Source of the DNA: Parvularculaceae bacterium
GTDB lineage: Bacteria > Pseudomonadota > Alphaproteobacteria > Caulobacterales > Parvularculaceae
NCBI GenBank assembly: GCA_021776475.1
Contig: JAJFFV010000005.1
Location: forward strand, 1,488,001-1,552,000
Direction of reading: 5' to 3'
DNA: 64,000 nt
Every line of letters starts with the position of its first letter. The first letter of the stretch is position 1. The notes under the pieces were generated by a model. It had not been told where the DNA came from, searched no databases, and saw nothing but the letters and a program-made list of their open reading frames with translations. This document shows, one piece after another, positions 43,736 through 53,055 of this stretch. A program made the translations under genes and the position numbers.

Positions 43736-44218
43736 ATGGCTATCGCCAAAGGAGACAAACTGCCAGACGTCAAAGTGATGCTGGGAACGCCCGACGGGCC
43801 TCAGGAAGCCCAGACCGGCGCGATGTTTGCCGGCAAAAAAACGGCCCTTTTTGCCTTGCCAGGTGCCTTCACCCCGACCTGCTCGGCCCAACACTTGCCG
43901 GGATTTGTTGAAAATGCCGAGACACTGGCTGCGAAAGGCGTTGACCAAATCGTCTGCATGTCGGTCAATGACGCGTTTGTCATGGACGCCTGGGCGAAAG
44001 ATCAGAACGCACATGGCAAGGTCGTGATGATGGCTGACGGCAATGGCGATTTCACCAAGGCGCTCGGGCTCGAACTGGATGCTAGCGGCTTCGGCATGGG
44101 TGCCCGGGCACAGCGGTTCTCGATGATTGTTGATGACGGCATAGTGGCTGAACTGAATGTCGAACAGGGCGGTGCCTATGAAGTTTCCTCGGCCGACTAT
44201 ATGGTGAGACAGCTCTAA
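43736..44218 (+). CDS. Peroxiredoxin of the Prx5 type
   Basis: A 160-residue thiol peroxidase with the peroxidatic Cys C49 in PGAFTPTCSAQHLPGF, the P-x3-T-x2-C pattern of Prx5. Further signs are CMSVNDAFVMDAWAKD and RAQRFSMIVDDG. The enzyme reduces peroxides in the cytoplasm, using glutathione or thioredoxin. GAGGAG lies nine bases before the ATG. Divergent from yqgE with 64 bases between. Confidence 0.93.
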   Translation: MAIAKGDKLPDVKVMLGTPDGPQEAQTGAMFAGKKTALFALPGAFTPTCSAQHLPGFVENAETLAAKGVDQIVCMSVNDAFVMDAWAKDQNAHGKVVMMADGNGDFTKALGLELDASGFGMGARAQRFSMIVDDGIVAELNVEQGGAYEVSSADYMVRQL

Positions 44219-44251
44219 CAAAGCCGCTGCGGGCGGCGATCGGAGAACGTG

Positions 44252-44995
44252 ATGACAGATCATAAATTGAGCCGCCGAATGTTGATGATCTCGGGCGGCG
44301 CGAGCCTTCTCTCAGCTTGCTCGAGCGCTGATCAGGAAGCGATTTTGGGCGTTGTGCTTGGACAAACCGGCGGCGGTGTCGGTTTGTCGCAGGCTGATGC
44401 CGCAGCTGGTATCCGCGCGGCGTTGAACAACGGAATTGGCAGCGCCATTGCGACCGTTGGCCGCAATGGCGGATTTCTTGATGATACTTTCATTCGTATA
44501 CCGCTGCCCGGTTTCTTGCAGGACACCCAGAAAACGCTCGCCCGCTTAGGGCTTTCCGGGGCGCTCGATAATCTGCAAGTGCAGCTCAACCGTGGGGCAG
44601 AAGCGGCCGCGCCCGTTGCCCGTGATATTTTCCTTGATGCGGTCTCGAGCCTGACGATCCAAGATGCGCTGGGGATCGTTCGCGGACCCTCCAACGCAGC
44701 CACACAATATTTGCAGCGTACGACGACAGCAAGGCTGACGACATTGTTCCGGCCGATTATGGTGAACGCTCTTGATCGGGCCGGGGCGATCCAGACCTTT
44801 GACCGACTGGTCGCCAATATGAGTAATATTCCGCTTGCCCCGCAATTTGGTGCGAATGCCAAGGATGATCTGATTGACCACGGTGTCAGTAAGGGCCTTG
44901 ACGGTGTATTTTATTATATTGGCAAGGAAGAACAGGCGATCCGGTCCAATCCACTGAAGCGGACATCGGAAATCCTGCGCCGAGTTTTTGGCTAA
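44252..44995 (+). CDS. DUF4197 domain lipoprotein
   Basis: A 247-residue exported protein. The signal is RRMLMISGGASLLSAC with lipobox LLSAC, so the mature end would be a lipidated Cys. The rest is the DUF4197 family: GLSQADAAAGIRAALNNGIG, FLDDTFIRIPLPGFLQDTQK and then the C-terminal YYIGKEEQAIRSNPLKRTSE. The function is unknown. GGAG before ATG 44252 decides the start against a GTG three bases earlier. Confidence 0.85.
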   Translation: MTDHKLSRRMLMISGGASLLSACSSADQEAILGVVLGQTGGGVGLSQADAAAGIRAALNNGIGSAIATVGRNGGFLDDTFIRIPLPGFLQDTQKTLARLGLSGALDNLQVQLNRGAEAAAPVARDIFLDAVSSLTIQDALGIVRGPSNAATQYLQRTTTARLTTLFRPIMVNALDRAGAIQTFDRLVANMSNIPLAPQFGANAKDDLIDHGVSKGLDGVFYYIGKEEQAIRSNPLKRTSEILRRVFG

Positions 44996-45062
44996 ATATC
45001 AGGTACAAGAATTCTGGACGAAATGTATTATGGCCACCGGGCGCAGGGCCCGCGGGCGGCTA

Positions 45063-46085
45063 TCACCCCGACTTTGCTGAGCGTATTACGCTGGGGCTGT
45101 TGCCGGTCCAGCGTTTGAATGCGCGTGAAAAGGCGCTCGGGTCAGAAAAACCGACGAGATAAGCGGTTTCATTGACGGAGACTTTCTCACCACGCAGATA
45201 ATGCTGCGCCATTTGATGACGCAGTTCATCAAGCAGCTTTTCATAACTGATGCCTTCTGTTTTCAATTTGCGATAAAGCGTCTGACGGCTAAGCCCCATC
45301 TTCTGGGCAATCACTTTCATACTGATATCGCCCTTGTGCAAGACAGGGATCAACATGCTTTCAACCTTTCCTCTGATCGTTTTTGAACTCTCCAAATTAT
45401 CTAACAGAGCCTCCGCGTGTTCACTGAAAATACCGAACACATACCGATTTGGATGAGGAAGTTTTTTTGTGAGGCTGGATGGATCAACGCGCATAGCATT
45501 CTTGACACTGTTGAATACTATAGGCACATTCAGTATACGTTCGTATTCTGCCACATGGTCGGGCTGGGCATGCGTGACATGCGCCTCCAGGACAAAAGGT
45601 GCATTCGGAAAATAGCGCCTGACCCCGCAGATAAACCGGCCCAGCGTAGATTCGGTCAGCTCCGGAAAGCTGTTCGGGTTCTTGCGGGTGTCGTCGATCC
45701 AGACACCATCATCGTCTTGGATGATCTGAAAGCGGTCCTCAGCGCCCACCCCGTCAACCTCGATGACCAGGCGCCCGTAACGGTTCATTTGGGCAAAAGC
45801 CTCTGCCATGGTTTCGGCAGCATGACAAACGAGGCCGACAATCGAGAGTTCCTCGAAACCAAAGGCTTCCCCAAAATGCAGGGCCAGCGCCGGCTCGTTG
45901 GACAACGCTTTGCCCGCCCGCATGAGCCGCTTGAATTTATCGAACGAGATGCGGTGGTCCGGATCCGCAAGATCGTCTGTGTCAATTTGAGAGTGCTCCA
46001 TCAACAAACGCTGATCGGCACCTTTTGCCACAGCCAGATCTATTAATGCGTTCGCGTAACCTGCCGAGACCGTTGGCTCAGCCAT
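45063..46085 (-). CDS. AraC-family transcriptional regulator
   Basis: A 340-residue regulator. The C-terminal 100 residues contain two helix-turn-helix units: MKVIAQKMGLSRQTLYRKLK and VNETAYLVGFSDPSAFSRAF followed by KRWTGNSPS. The N-terminal 200 residues match the OruR/ArgR-like ligand domain of this family (DHRISFDKFKRLMRAGKAL). The ligand is unknown. It is divergent from the DUF2306 gene, a likely target. ATG 46085 is preferred; a Met seven codons upstream is possible. Confidence 0.88.
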   Translation of the reverse strand: MAEPTVSAGYANALIDLAVAKGADQRLLMEHSQIDTDDLADPDHRISFDKFKRLMRAGKALSNEPALALHFGEAFGFEELSIVGLVCHAAETMAEAFAQMNRYGRLVIEVDGVGAEDRFQIIQDDDGVWIDDTRKNPNSFPELTESTLGRFICGVRRYFPNAPFVLEAHVTHAQPDHVAEYERILNVPIVFNSVKNAMRVDPSSLTKKLPHPNRYVFGIFSEHAEALLDNLESSKTIRGKVESMLIPVLHKGDISMKVIAQKMGLSRQTLYRKLKTEGISYEKLLDELRHQMAQHYLRGEKVSVNETAYLVGFSDPSAFSRAFKRWTGNSPSVIRSAKSG

Positions 46086-46237
46086 CCTTCGCGTCCTTGC
46101 TGTCACCCGAAGTCATCGTTTTGATCACTATTGTCATGTGCCTTGCATCAAAAACAGGGTACGAAAAGCCCTGGTTGCCATTAGTAGCACTATTGATAGA
46201 TTTTGCGATGGGCGTTGCGTTGTAAAAAAGAGCTAAA

Positions 46238-47119
46238 ATGATGAAACTTGATGCCGAAACATCTCACCTCCAGCCTGCCTTAGCCGGCCATTCTTCAACC
46301 ACAGAACAAGGATCGAACACGATCGCCGATATGGCGCTGAAAGCAGCAGCGGCGTTCTGGTTTCTGGTGGCGCTGGTGGGGATGTGGATATTTACCTATT
46401 ACGTTGCGGCTTATTTCGGCCCGTTAATTTTAAACGGCGGGCTGGAAGGCTTGGCTGAAACCCATCTCCCAAAAGGGTACATCCCCGGTGACATCATCGG
46501 CAATCTGGCGATGGCATTGCATCTGGCGGTCGCGGTTATTGTGATGGGCTTCGGGCCGCTTCAGCTGGTGCCGCAAATCCGCGAGCGCGCACCGGTCTTT
46601 CATCACTGGAACGGGCGAATATATCTGGTCAGCGTTGTCGCGACCAGCATTGCCGGGATCTACATGGTTATGACCAGAGGCACGATTAATGGCGTTGGCC
46701 TGATCGGTCTGAACACCGGGATTGTCTTTAACGCTGTCTTGATCTTCGTGTTTGCGGCGCTAACGGTGCGCTATGCAATTGCCCGCAAGATTGACATTCA
46801 TCGCCGCTGGGCCATGCGGCTTTTCCTGACATCGGCAGGTGTCTGGTTCTTCCGGGTCGTGTTGATGGCGTGGTTTATTGTGACCGGCGGTGTTGGTATT
46901 GATAACGAGACCTTCACCGGTCCGTTTCTGAATTTCCTCGCTTTTGGTCAATATTTGGTGCCGCTAGTGGTCTTTGAGCTGTATTGGCGCGTGCAAGTTA
47001 GCGCGTCCGCGATGGCCAAGTTCGTCATGGCAGCTGGTCTGTTTGTCCTGACAGGTCTGATGGGCCTGGGCATTTTTGCAGCGACCATGGGTATGTGGAT
47101 GCCGGCGCTGCAGGGGTAA
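46238..47119 (+). CDS. DUF2306 membrane protein
   Basis: A 293-residue inner-membrane protein with about seven hydrophobic helices. The DUF2306 marks are GPLQLVPQIRERAPVFHHWN then GRIYLVSVV and the HRRWAMRLF stretch, with His residues that may face heme or another cofactor. The function is not known. Divergent from the AraC regulator; the 150-base gap probably holds both promoters. Confidence 0.83.
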   Translation: MMKLDAETSHLQPALAGHSSTTEQGSNTIADMALKAAAAFWFLVALVGMWIFTYYVAAYFGPLILNGGLEGLAETHLPKGYIPGDIIGNLAMALHLAVAVIVMGFGPLQLVPQIRERAPVFHHWNGRIYLVSVVATSIAGIYMVMTRGTINGVGLIGLNTGIVFNAVLIFVFAALTVRYAIARKIDIHRRWAMRLFLTSAGVWFFRVVLMAWFIVTGGVGIDNETFTGPFLNFLAFGQYLVPLVVFELYWRVQVSASAMAKFVMAAGLFVLTGLMGLGIFAATMGMWMPALQG

Positions 47120-47141
47120 CGAAAAGCCGGTAGCCTTTGGA

Positions 47142-47825
47142 TCAATCGCCGACGATATTGGTGATCTTGTCGTTGTCGATATAGGGATCCTTAAGCAGGA
47201 TCTCGATGAGATCTGCCTGGTTGTTTGTATTATTCATCAGTACATCATCTGATGACATGTGTAATGTGCTGAGTGCCTCGTTGCCAGCTTCAGGATCGAA
47301 GCTCGCCGTGAACCGGTCCTTTGACATCTGCTCCCGGAAAATATCAGCGCCATAGGTAAAATTTTTCAAGCTTGATTCGATGTTGCCCCGGGGGATGCCG
47401 TAGTCAGCGATATCATAGCGGCTAAGATAATATCCTTTGTCCAGTGGCCCCGCTGTCGTGAACGGAAAGTTTTCATTGAAATTCGACAGAGCCTGCAGGC
47501 TTGGCTGTGGACCGTCGAAAAGGGCCAACGTCTGAAGACCGACGCAATTTGAAATTTTGTTGTCGAAACAAGCACTCGGTTTCATCACCATGTTAAAGCC
47601 GCTACTGGTTCTTGCAGCAAGAATGGTTTGTCCGTTCTCCAACGTCGCGGTTTGCCAGGTCAGTCCCAACTCGGTCAAAACGGGGCCAAGATTTACAGCA
47701 TCAAAATTTTTGACGCTTCGCTCACGGTCGGGAAGGTTGTTCAATTGCAGGGCAAAGGCAGGCGCGCCTAACAAAAACCAGACAGACAGCAGGCCAGCTG
47801 TTGTTTTGATACTGACGTTTTTCAT
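47142..47825 (-). CDS. YbjN-domain secreted protein
   Basis: A 227-residue protein with a signal peptide (residues 1-26, ending APAFALQ). The fold features of a YbjN/TY3S-chaperone-like sensor domain are ILTELGLTWQTATLENGQTI, LQTLALFDGPQPSLQALSNF then NENFPFTTA. Two Cys (ACFDNKISNC) could form a disulfide. No function is assigned. AAGGGG is eight bases before ATG 47825. Confidence 0.65.
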   Translation of the reverse strand: MKNVSIKTTAGLLSVWFLLGAPAFALQLNNLPDRERSVKNFDAVNLGPVLTELGLTWQTATLENGQTILAARTSSGFNMVMKPSACFDNKISNCVGLQTLALFDGPQPSLQALSNFNENFPFTTAGPLDKGYYLSRYDIADYGIPRGNIESSLKNFTYGADIFREQMSKDRFTASFDPEAGNEALSTLHMSSDDVLMNNTNNQADLIEILLKDPYIDNDKITNIVGD

Positions 47826-47966
47826 GATTTTGCCCCTTATAGTTGCACGCATAACAGTTTTTCACCCTTCGCAACCTTGATGGTAGGCACCGGGGCGGAG
47901 GCTGTAAACCTGTATTATTTGTCTGACCGGACCCCCTTTTGTCGGGTGCATCCGATCTCGGCAAGC

Positions 47967-48407
47967 TTACGGCAAAAATGCCGCCATGCCCTGATTGGCC
48001 AATGCATCAGCGCGCTCGTTACCGGCGTTGCCGGCATGGCCCTTGACCCATTTCCAGGTGATCTTATGGGTCGCGACAAGTTCATCGAGCAGCAGCCACA
48101 AATCCTTGTTCTTGACCGGTTTTTTCTGGCTGTTCTTCCAGCCACGGGCCTTCCAGCCCTCGATCCATTCTGTCATGCCTTTCATCACATAAGTAGAATC
48201 CGTGTGCAGAGTGAGCTGCGATCCTTGTGGCAAGTATTCAAGTGCCCGGATCGCGGCCGTCATTTCCATACGATTGTTGGTGGTCTCTGTCTCGCCGCCG
48301 CACAATTCTTTTTCTTCGCGGTTGTGAAGGATCAAGGCACCCCAGCCGCCAGGGCCGGGATTACCAGAGCAGGCACCATCCGTGTAGACATGAATTTTGT
48401 CAGCCAT
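47967..48407 (-). CDS. rnhA: Ribonuclease HI
   Basis: A 146-residue RNase HI that cuts RNA in RNA-DNA hybrids. The four acidic catalytic residues are all seen: [37 protein letters not shown] and NERADALAN. Its ATG overlaps the thrB stop by eight bases. It ends the ispH-thrB-rnhA operon. Confidence 0.97.
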   Translation of the reverse strand: MADKIHVYTDGACSGNPGPGGWGALILHNREEKELCGGETETTNNRMEMTAAIRALEYLPQGSQLTLHTDSTYVMKGMTEWIEGWKARGWKNSQKKPVKNKDLWLLLDELVATHKITWKWVKGHAGNAGNERADALANQGMAAFLP

Positions 48408-49365
48408 CAATGATATCCGTTATATCTGTCTCACGGTGAAAACGTGATTTTGCCAAATATTCAAGAGGATCTTTTACGCTGACAAGGGCGGCAGGGTCCT
48501 GATTGAGCCAGTCATAAAGCCGGGTCAGCAAGAAGCGTAGCGCGGCGCCGCGACCGAACAGCGACAGAGCGGCGCGTTCAGCCGCTGCCAGCGGTCTGAT
48601 CTGCTCGTAAGCGGCGAGGAACGCCCGGGCGTGCGCCGGCAAAAAGTGATGTTGCGCATCGAAGGCCCAGGCATTCAAGCTGACGGCGAGATCGTAGGCA
48701 TAAAAATCCGTGCAGGCGAAATAGAAGTCGATGACACCGCTGATCTCTCTACCCGTGAACAACACATTGTCGGGGAACAAATCGACATGAACGACCCCGC
48801 GCGGCAGGGCAGTCAGGTCCGGCCAGTGGTTTTTCAAAAAAACCAGTTCTGCTTTGATATAATTTGTCAGACCTGCTTGGCAGCTATCAGCCTGGTCGCC
48901 GCATTTGCGCACCAGCTCGGTCCAACCAGTAATGGAGAGGTTATTTTCGCGCGTCTGGTCAAAGTCTGATGTTGCGAGTTGTAGATGCGCCAGCATGGCG
49001 CCGCCGGCAGCGCAATCGGATGGGGACAGCTCAGTTTTTGCCTCGCCGTCAAGAAAACTGATCAGCGCCGCCGGGCGGTCATTGAGACGCCCGAGATAAT
49101 TGCCATCCTTGTCGGCGACCGGACCAGCCGTTGGCAGACCCTTGCTGTCCAGATGGCGCATCAGGGATATAAAGAAGGGCAGGTCGCCCTCGCAGACCCG
49201 TTTTTCATACAAGGTCAGGATCAAGCGGCAGCGATCTGTCTCAAGATAAAAGTTGGAATTCTCAACGCCTTGTTCAATGCCGGTAAGCTGCCGCGGCTTG
49301 CCGACGTGATAATCTGCGAGAAACGCGTTGAGGTCTGCCTCGGAGACTTTCGTGTAAACGGCCAT
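48400..49365 (-). CDS. thrB: Homoserine kinase, aminoglycoside-phosphotransferase-like type
   Basis: A 321-residue kinase of the APH fold used by alphaproteobacteria for homoserine phosphorylation in threonine synthesis. Evidence: the opening [34 protein letters not shown], the catalytic loop [14 protein letters not shown] and the DFG-like [18 protein letters not shown]. It is three bases after ispH and overlaps rnhA. ThrC for the next step is encoded at 38674. Confidence 0.94.
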   Translation of the reverse strand: MAVYTKVSEADLNAFLADYHVGKPRQLTGIEQGVENSNFYLETDRCRLILTLYEKRVCEGDLPFFISLMRHLDSKGLPTAGPVADKDGNYLGRLNDRPAALISFLDGEAKTELSPSDCAAGGAMLAHLQLATSDFDQTRENNLSITGWTELVRKCGDQADSCQAGLTNYIKAELVFLKNHWPDLTALPRGVVHVDLFPDNVLFTGREISGVIDFYFACTDFYAYDLAVSLNAWAFDAQHHFLPAHARAFLAAYEQIRPLAAAERAALSLFGRGAALRFLLTRLYDWLNQDPAALVSVKDPLEYLAKSRFHRETDITDIIDG

Positions 49366-49368
49366 CGC

Positions 49369-50319
49369 TCAGGCAGTCAGCAACCGAGGGATCTTGAAGG
49401 TAACGTCTTCTTTGGCGGTTTCGATCGTCTCCAAAGTGATGTCATAGCGTGCCCGCAAAGCGTCGATGACCTCCTCGACCAGATGTTCCGGTGCGGAGGC
49501 GCCGGCGGTGACGCCGACGGTGGCCGGGCAAGTCGCTTCAAGCGCTGCCCAATCGACTTCGGATGCTTCTGCGGCGAGGACAGAAAATGAGCAGCCATGT
49601 CGCTCGCCCACTTCGACCAGGCGTTTTGAATTGGATGAGGTCTCGGCCCCGACGACGATCAGGGCTTCGGCGCGCGCGGCGATTGCCTTCACCGCTTCTT
49701 GCCGGTTGGTCGTGGCGTAACAGATATCTTCCTTGTGCGGCATTTGGATAGACGGAAAGCGGCGCTGCAGAATGTCGACAATTGCCGCCGTGTCATCGAC
49801 GGATAGGGTGGTTTGGGTGACGTAGGATAGCCTTTCGCGATCGCGCGGCGTGAACGCTTCGGCATCTTGCTCAGTTTCGATCAGGGTGATCTCGCCGTCT
49901 GGCAATTGGCCCATGGTGCCGACAACTTCCGGATGCCCGGCGTGGCCGATCAACAGGATTTCAAGCCCGTCACGCTGGTGGCGGTCAGTTTCTACATGTA
50001 CTTTGGAGACCAGCGGACAGGTCGCATCGACATAAATCATGTTGCGCCTTTCGGCTTCAGCAGGCACGGATTTGGGAACACCATGGGCCGAGAAAATCAC
50101 CGGCCGGTCGTTCGGCGCCTCGGCAAGCTCGTCGATGAATACCGCCCCCATGTCACGCAATCTGTTTACAACATGGTCATTGTGAACAATCTCATGGCGC
50201 ACATAGACCGGCGGGCCGAACTTATCGAGGGCCCGCTCAACGATCTCAATTGCCCGGTCAACCCCGGCGCAAAATCCGCGCGGGGCCGCCAGAAGTACAG
50301 TCAGTTGGCGTTTTTCCAT
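49369..50319 (-). CDS. ispH: 4-hydroxy-3-methylbut-2-enyl diphosphate reductase
   Basis: IspH is the last enzyme of the non-mevalonate isoprenoid pathway, a [4Fe-4S] protein making IPP and DMAPP. The three cluster Cys are present: C17 (PRGFCAGV), C101 (DATCPLVS) and C200 ([10 protein letters not shown]). Active-site HEIVHND and SAHGVPKS are also visible. The 316-residue length is normal. ATG 50319 ([11 protein letters not shown]) is preferred to an upstream start. It heads the operon with thrB and rnhA. Confidence 0.96.
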   Translation of the reverse strand: MEKRQLTVLLAAPRGFCAGVDRAIEIVERALDKFGPPVYVRHEIVHNDHVVNRLRDMGAVFIDELAEAPNDRPVIFSAHGVPKSVPAEAERRNMIYVDATCPLVSKVHVETDRHQRDGLEILLIGHAGHPEVVGTMGQLPDGEITLIETEQDAEAFTPRDRERLSYVTQTTLSVDDTAAIVDILQRRFPSIQMPHKEDICYATTNRQEAVKAIAARAEALIVVGAETSSNSKRLVEVGERHGCSFSVLAAEASEVDWAALEATCPATVGVTAGASAPEHLVEEVIDALRARYDITLETIETAKEDVTFKIPRLLTA

Positions 50320-50439
50320 GGACAGTCTTTCATCTGAAAAGCCATTGCACGTCATTTAATAAGTGGCTACCAGTGCCGCATTGTAAAGGCCCTGGCAACA
50401 TGGCAAGCTGAGGGCCGTTTAACAGTATTGGGTGACTTA

Positions 50440-51024
50440 ATGAAACGGATTGCAGCAAGAACCGGTGTATTTTTCTCTCTGGCCATGATCACGACGCTTG
50501 CCGCGTGTTCCACTGACGGACAGGAGCGGTATCGTGCCTCTCAAGAGCGTAACCCGGCACCTTGCCCGAATATCATTGTGCTGCAGGAAGCTGGCCGCAT
50601 GATCGAATTCAACGGCGAACAGACGCTGGAAAATATCGCTTATAGCGGTGAAATCACGGGCGTCCGCGGGACTTGCCGGTATTTTGCCGGCGAGCCGATC
50701 AAAATGGAAATCGAGCTTGATATGGCGTTTGGCCGAGGCCCAACGGCGGACGCAAATATAAAGAACGTCAACTATTTCGTCGCCGTGACGCGGACCAACC
50801 GAGACTTGATCGCCAAGGAAGAGTTTACCGTACCGGTTAAATTCAATCGCAACCGGACCATCGTCGATATCTCCGAAACCATCAAAAATATTACGATCCC
50901 GCGTGCGAATGATACGATTTCGGGGATCAATTTCGAGATTGTTGTGGGCCTGTCCTTGACCCAGGATCAGGTGATCTTCAACCGGTCTGGCAAAAGTCTG
51001 AAATTCCCGACGCTGCAAAAGTAA
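50440..51024 (+). CDS. Lipoprotein of unknown function upstream of argS
   Basis: A 194-residue lipoprotein: the signal ends ITTLAACS with lipobox T-L-A-A-C. The mature domain has IAYSGEITGVRGTCRYFAGE, then IEIELDMAFGRGP-like beta strands, suggesting an immunoglobulin-like beta fold. It is known as an uncharacterised gene next to argS in alphaproteobacteria (from memory). GGGTGA precedes ATG 50440. It is separated from argS by 13 bases. Confidence 0.7.
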   Translation: MKRIAARTGVFFSLAMITTLAACSTDGQERYRASQERNPAPCPNIIVLQEAGRMIEFNGEQTLENIAYSGEITGVRGTCRYFAGEPIKMEIELDMAFGRGPTADANIKNVNYFVAVTRTNRDLIAKEEFTVPVKFNRNRTIVDISETIKNITIPRANDTISGINFEIVVGLSLTQDQVIFNRSGKSLKFPTLQK

Positions 51025-51037
51025 GAAGGCCACAAAA

Positions 51038-52804
51038 TTGGCAATCGTCTCTTTGATCGACCGCCTCTCTCACATTGTCGGGGCGGCCTTCGCCGCAGAG
51101 TCTCTCGACCCGGCGTTTGGTCGGGTCCAGGTCTCCGACCGGCCTGATCTTGCACAGTTTCAATGCAACGGCGCCCTTGCCGCTGCCAAACAGGCAAAAA
51201 CAAATCCTCGGGCGATCGGTGAAGCGGTGGCTGCCCGGCTGAGCGGCCGGGAGGTCTTTAGCGATGTGTCGCTGGCCGGTCCAGGTTTTGTCAATTTGAC
51301 CCTGAATGACGATTATCTGGCTGGGATTGTCAACGAGATTGCCGCCGATGACAGGCATGGCGCCTGGGCCTCACCGGCGCCGCAAAAAGTTGTCCTCGAC
51401 TATGGTGGTCCAAATGTTGCCAAACCCTTGCATGTGGGACATCTGCGGACCGCGGTGATCGGCGAAAGTCTGAAACGCCTGATGCGGCTCGCGGGCGACA
51501 CCGTCACCGGTGACATCCATCTTGGTGACTGGGGCAAACAGATGGGCCAGCTGATCATGCAAGTGAAACAGGAAATGCCCGACCTGCCATATTTCAACGC
51601 TGCGTTGGCAGGGCCGTACCCTGATGAAAGCCCGGTGACGCTTGCTGATCTGGCGCGCCTCTATCCATTGGCCGCCGCTGCTTGCAAGGCTGACCAGACG
51701 CGGGACGTCGAAGCACGCAGCGCAACGTCTGACCTGCAGGCCGGCAGGCCCGGGTATCGTGCTCTGTGGCAGCACTTCATTCAGGTTTCCCATGCGGGCT
51801 TGAAACGGGAGTATGATGATCTTGGCGTGAGCTTTGATCTTTGGCACGGCGAATCTGATGCGCATCCCTATGTTGAGCCGTTGATCAAGCTGCTTGAGGA
51901 CAAAGGCTTGCTTGCCGATAGCGAAGGCGCGCGCGTCGTCGTGGTTGCGCGTGAGGCTGACAAGAAAGATATTCCGCCGCTGATCATGATCAGCCAGGAC
52001 GGCTCGGTTTTGTATGGCTCGACTGATCTTGCGACGATCATGGATCGCACGCAAAATCTTGATCCGGATATCATGTTGTATGTCGTCGATGCCCGCCAGG
52101 CGCAGCATTTCGAACAAGTCTTCCGGGCAGCGGACAAGGCCGGACTTTTTGCCGAAGACCGGCTTGAGCATCTCGGCTTTGGCACCATCAATGGTCCTGA
52201 CAACAAACCGTTCAAAACGCGAGACGGTGACGCGCTGCCGTTACGGGTGTTGCTTGACCAGATGAAAGATGGGGCGATCGACCGGGTGACCACAAGCCTT
52301 CAAGATAAGGGCTTCAGTCAAGAAGAGCTTGCTGACATATCGGCGAAGGTCGGCATGGCGGCGCTCAAATTTGCGGATCTTTCCAATCCCCGAACGACCA
52401 ATTATATTTTTGATGTCGACAAATTCCTGTCGTTTGAAGGGAAAACCGGCCCCTATCTGCTTTATGCTGCGGTCCGGATCAAATCCCTTCTGGAAAAGGC
52501 TGGCGGCGCGCCAGAGGCAGCGCAGATCATGGTCACTGATCCCGCTGAGCGCGATCTGGTGCTCGCCCTTGCGGCATTTGCCCCGGCGATGGCGACTGCC
52601 TACGATAAGCGCATGCCACATTTGCTGTGTGATCACGCTTACACGCTCGCACAGGCATTCTCGAAGCTTTATGCCAGCTGCAGAATCATCGATGAATCCA
52701 ATCATACTTTGCGGGCTTCCCGTCTGGCGCTCGCGCTGACAACCGGCCAGCAACTAGAATTGCTGCTGCAAACACTCGGCATCGATGTGCCTGACAGAAT
52801 GTAG
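51038..52804 (+). CDS. argS: Arginyl-tRNA synthetase
   Basis: A 588-residue class I synthetase. The HIGH motif is GGPNVAKPLHVGHLRTAVIG; the additional N-terminal domain (residues 1-110) binds the tRNA D-loop. FKTRDGDALPLRVLLD is the region of the KMSKS equivalent, and the C-terminal DALR anticodon domain ends ASRLALALTTGQQLELLLQT. The start is TTG 51038 with GAAGG ten bases upstream. The protein is complete. Confidence 0.95.
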   Translation: MAIVSLIDRLSHIVGAAFAAESLDPAFGRVQVSDRPDLAQFQCNGALAAAKQAKTNPRAIGEAVAARLSGREVFSDVSLAGPGFVNLTLNDDYLAGIVNEIAADDRHGAWASPAPQKVVLDYGGPNVAKPLHVGHLRTAVIGESLKRLMRLAGDTVTGDIHLGDWGKQMGQLIMQVKQEMPDLPYFNAALAGPYPDESPVTLADLARLYPLAAAACKADQTRDVEARSATSDLQAGRPGYRALWQHFIQVSHAGLKREYDDLGVSFDLWHGESDAHPYVEPLIKLLEDKGLLADSEGARVVVVAREADKKDIPPLIMISQDGSVLYGSTDLATIMDRTQNLDPDIMLYVVDARQAQHFEQVFRAADKAGLFAEDRLEHLGFGTINGPDNKPFKTRDGDALPLRVLLDQMKDGAIDRVTTSLQDKGFSQEELADISAKVGMAALKFADLSNPRTTNYIFDVDKFLSFEGKTGPYLLYAAVRIKSLLEKAGGAPEAAQIMVTDPAERDLVLALAAFAPAMATAYDKRMPHLLCDHAYTLAQAFSKLYASCRIIDESNHTLRASRLALALTTGQQLELLLQTLGIDVPDRM

Positions 52805-53055
52805 CTTGCCACTGGCACTTTTGGCCAGTGACGCCCCAGAACACGGCGATTTCCTAGCAAATTGTGACTTCTGTGCGACCCTTGTGGAAAACAGCGTCAA
52901 ATCTCACGCGCTTGACTGATTCATATATGGACAAACTGTATAAAAATTTGGACAAGTGACATATTCCTGTTGTGTCTTGGGACGAGAGCCGTTGGGTAGC
53001 GGCTGTAAGTCGCAATCAGGTTATCGTAAATTTCAGTCATTCTGGGGACAGTTCA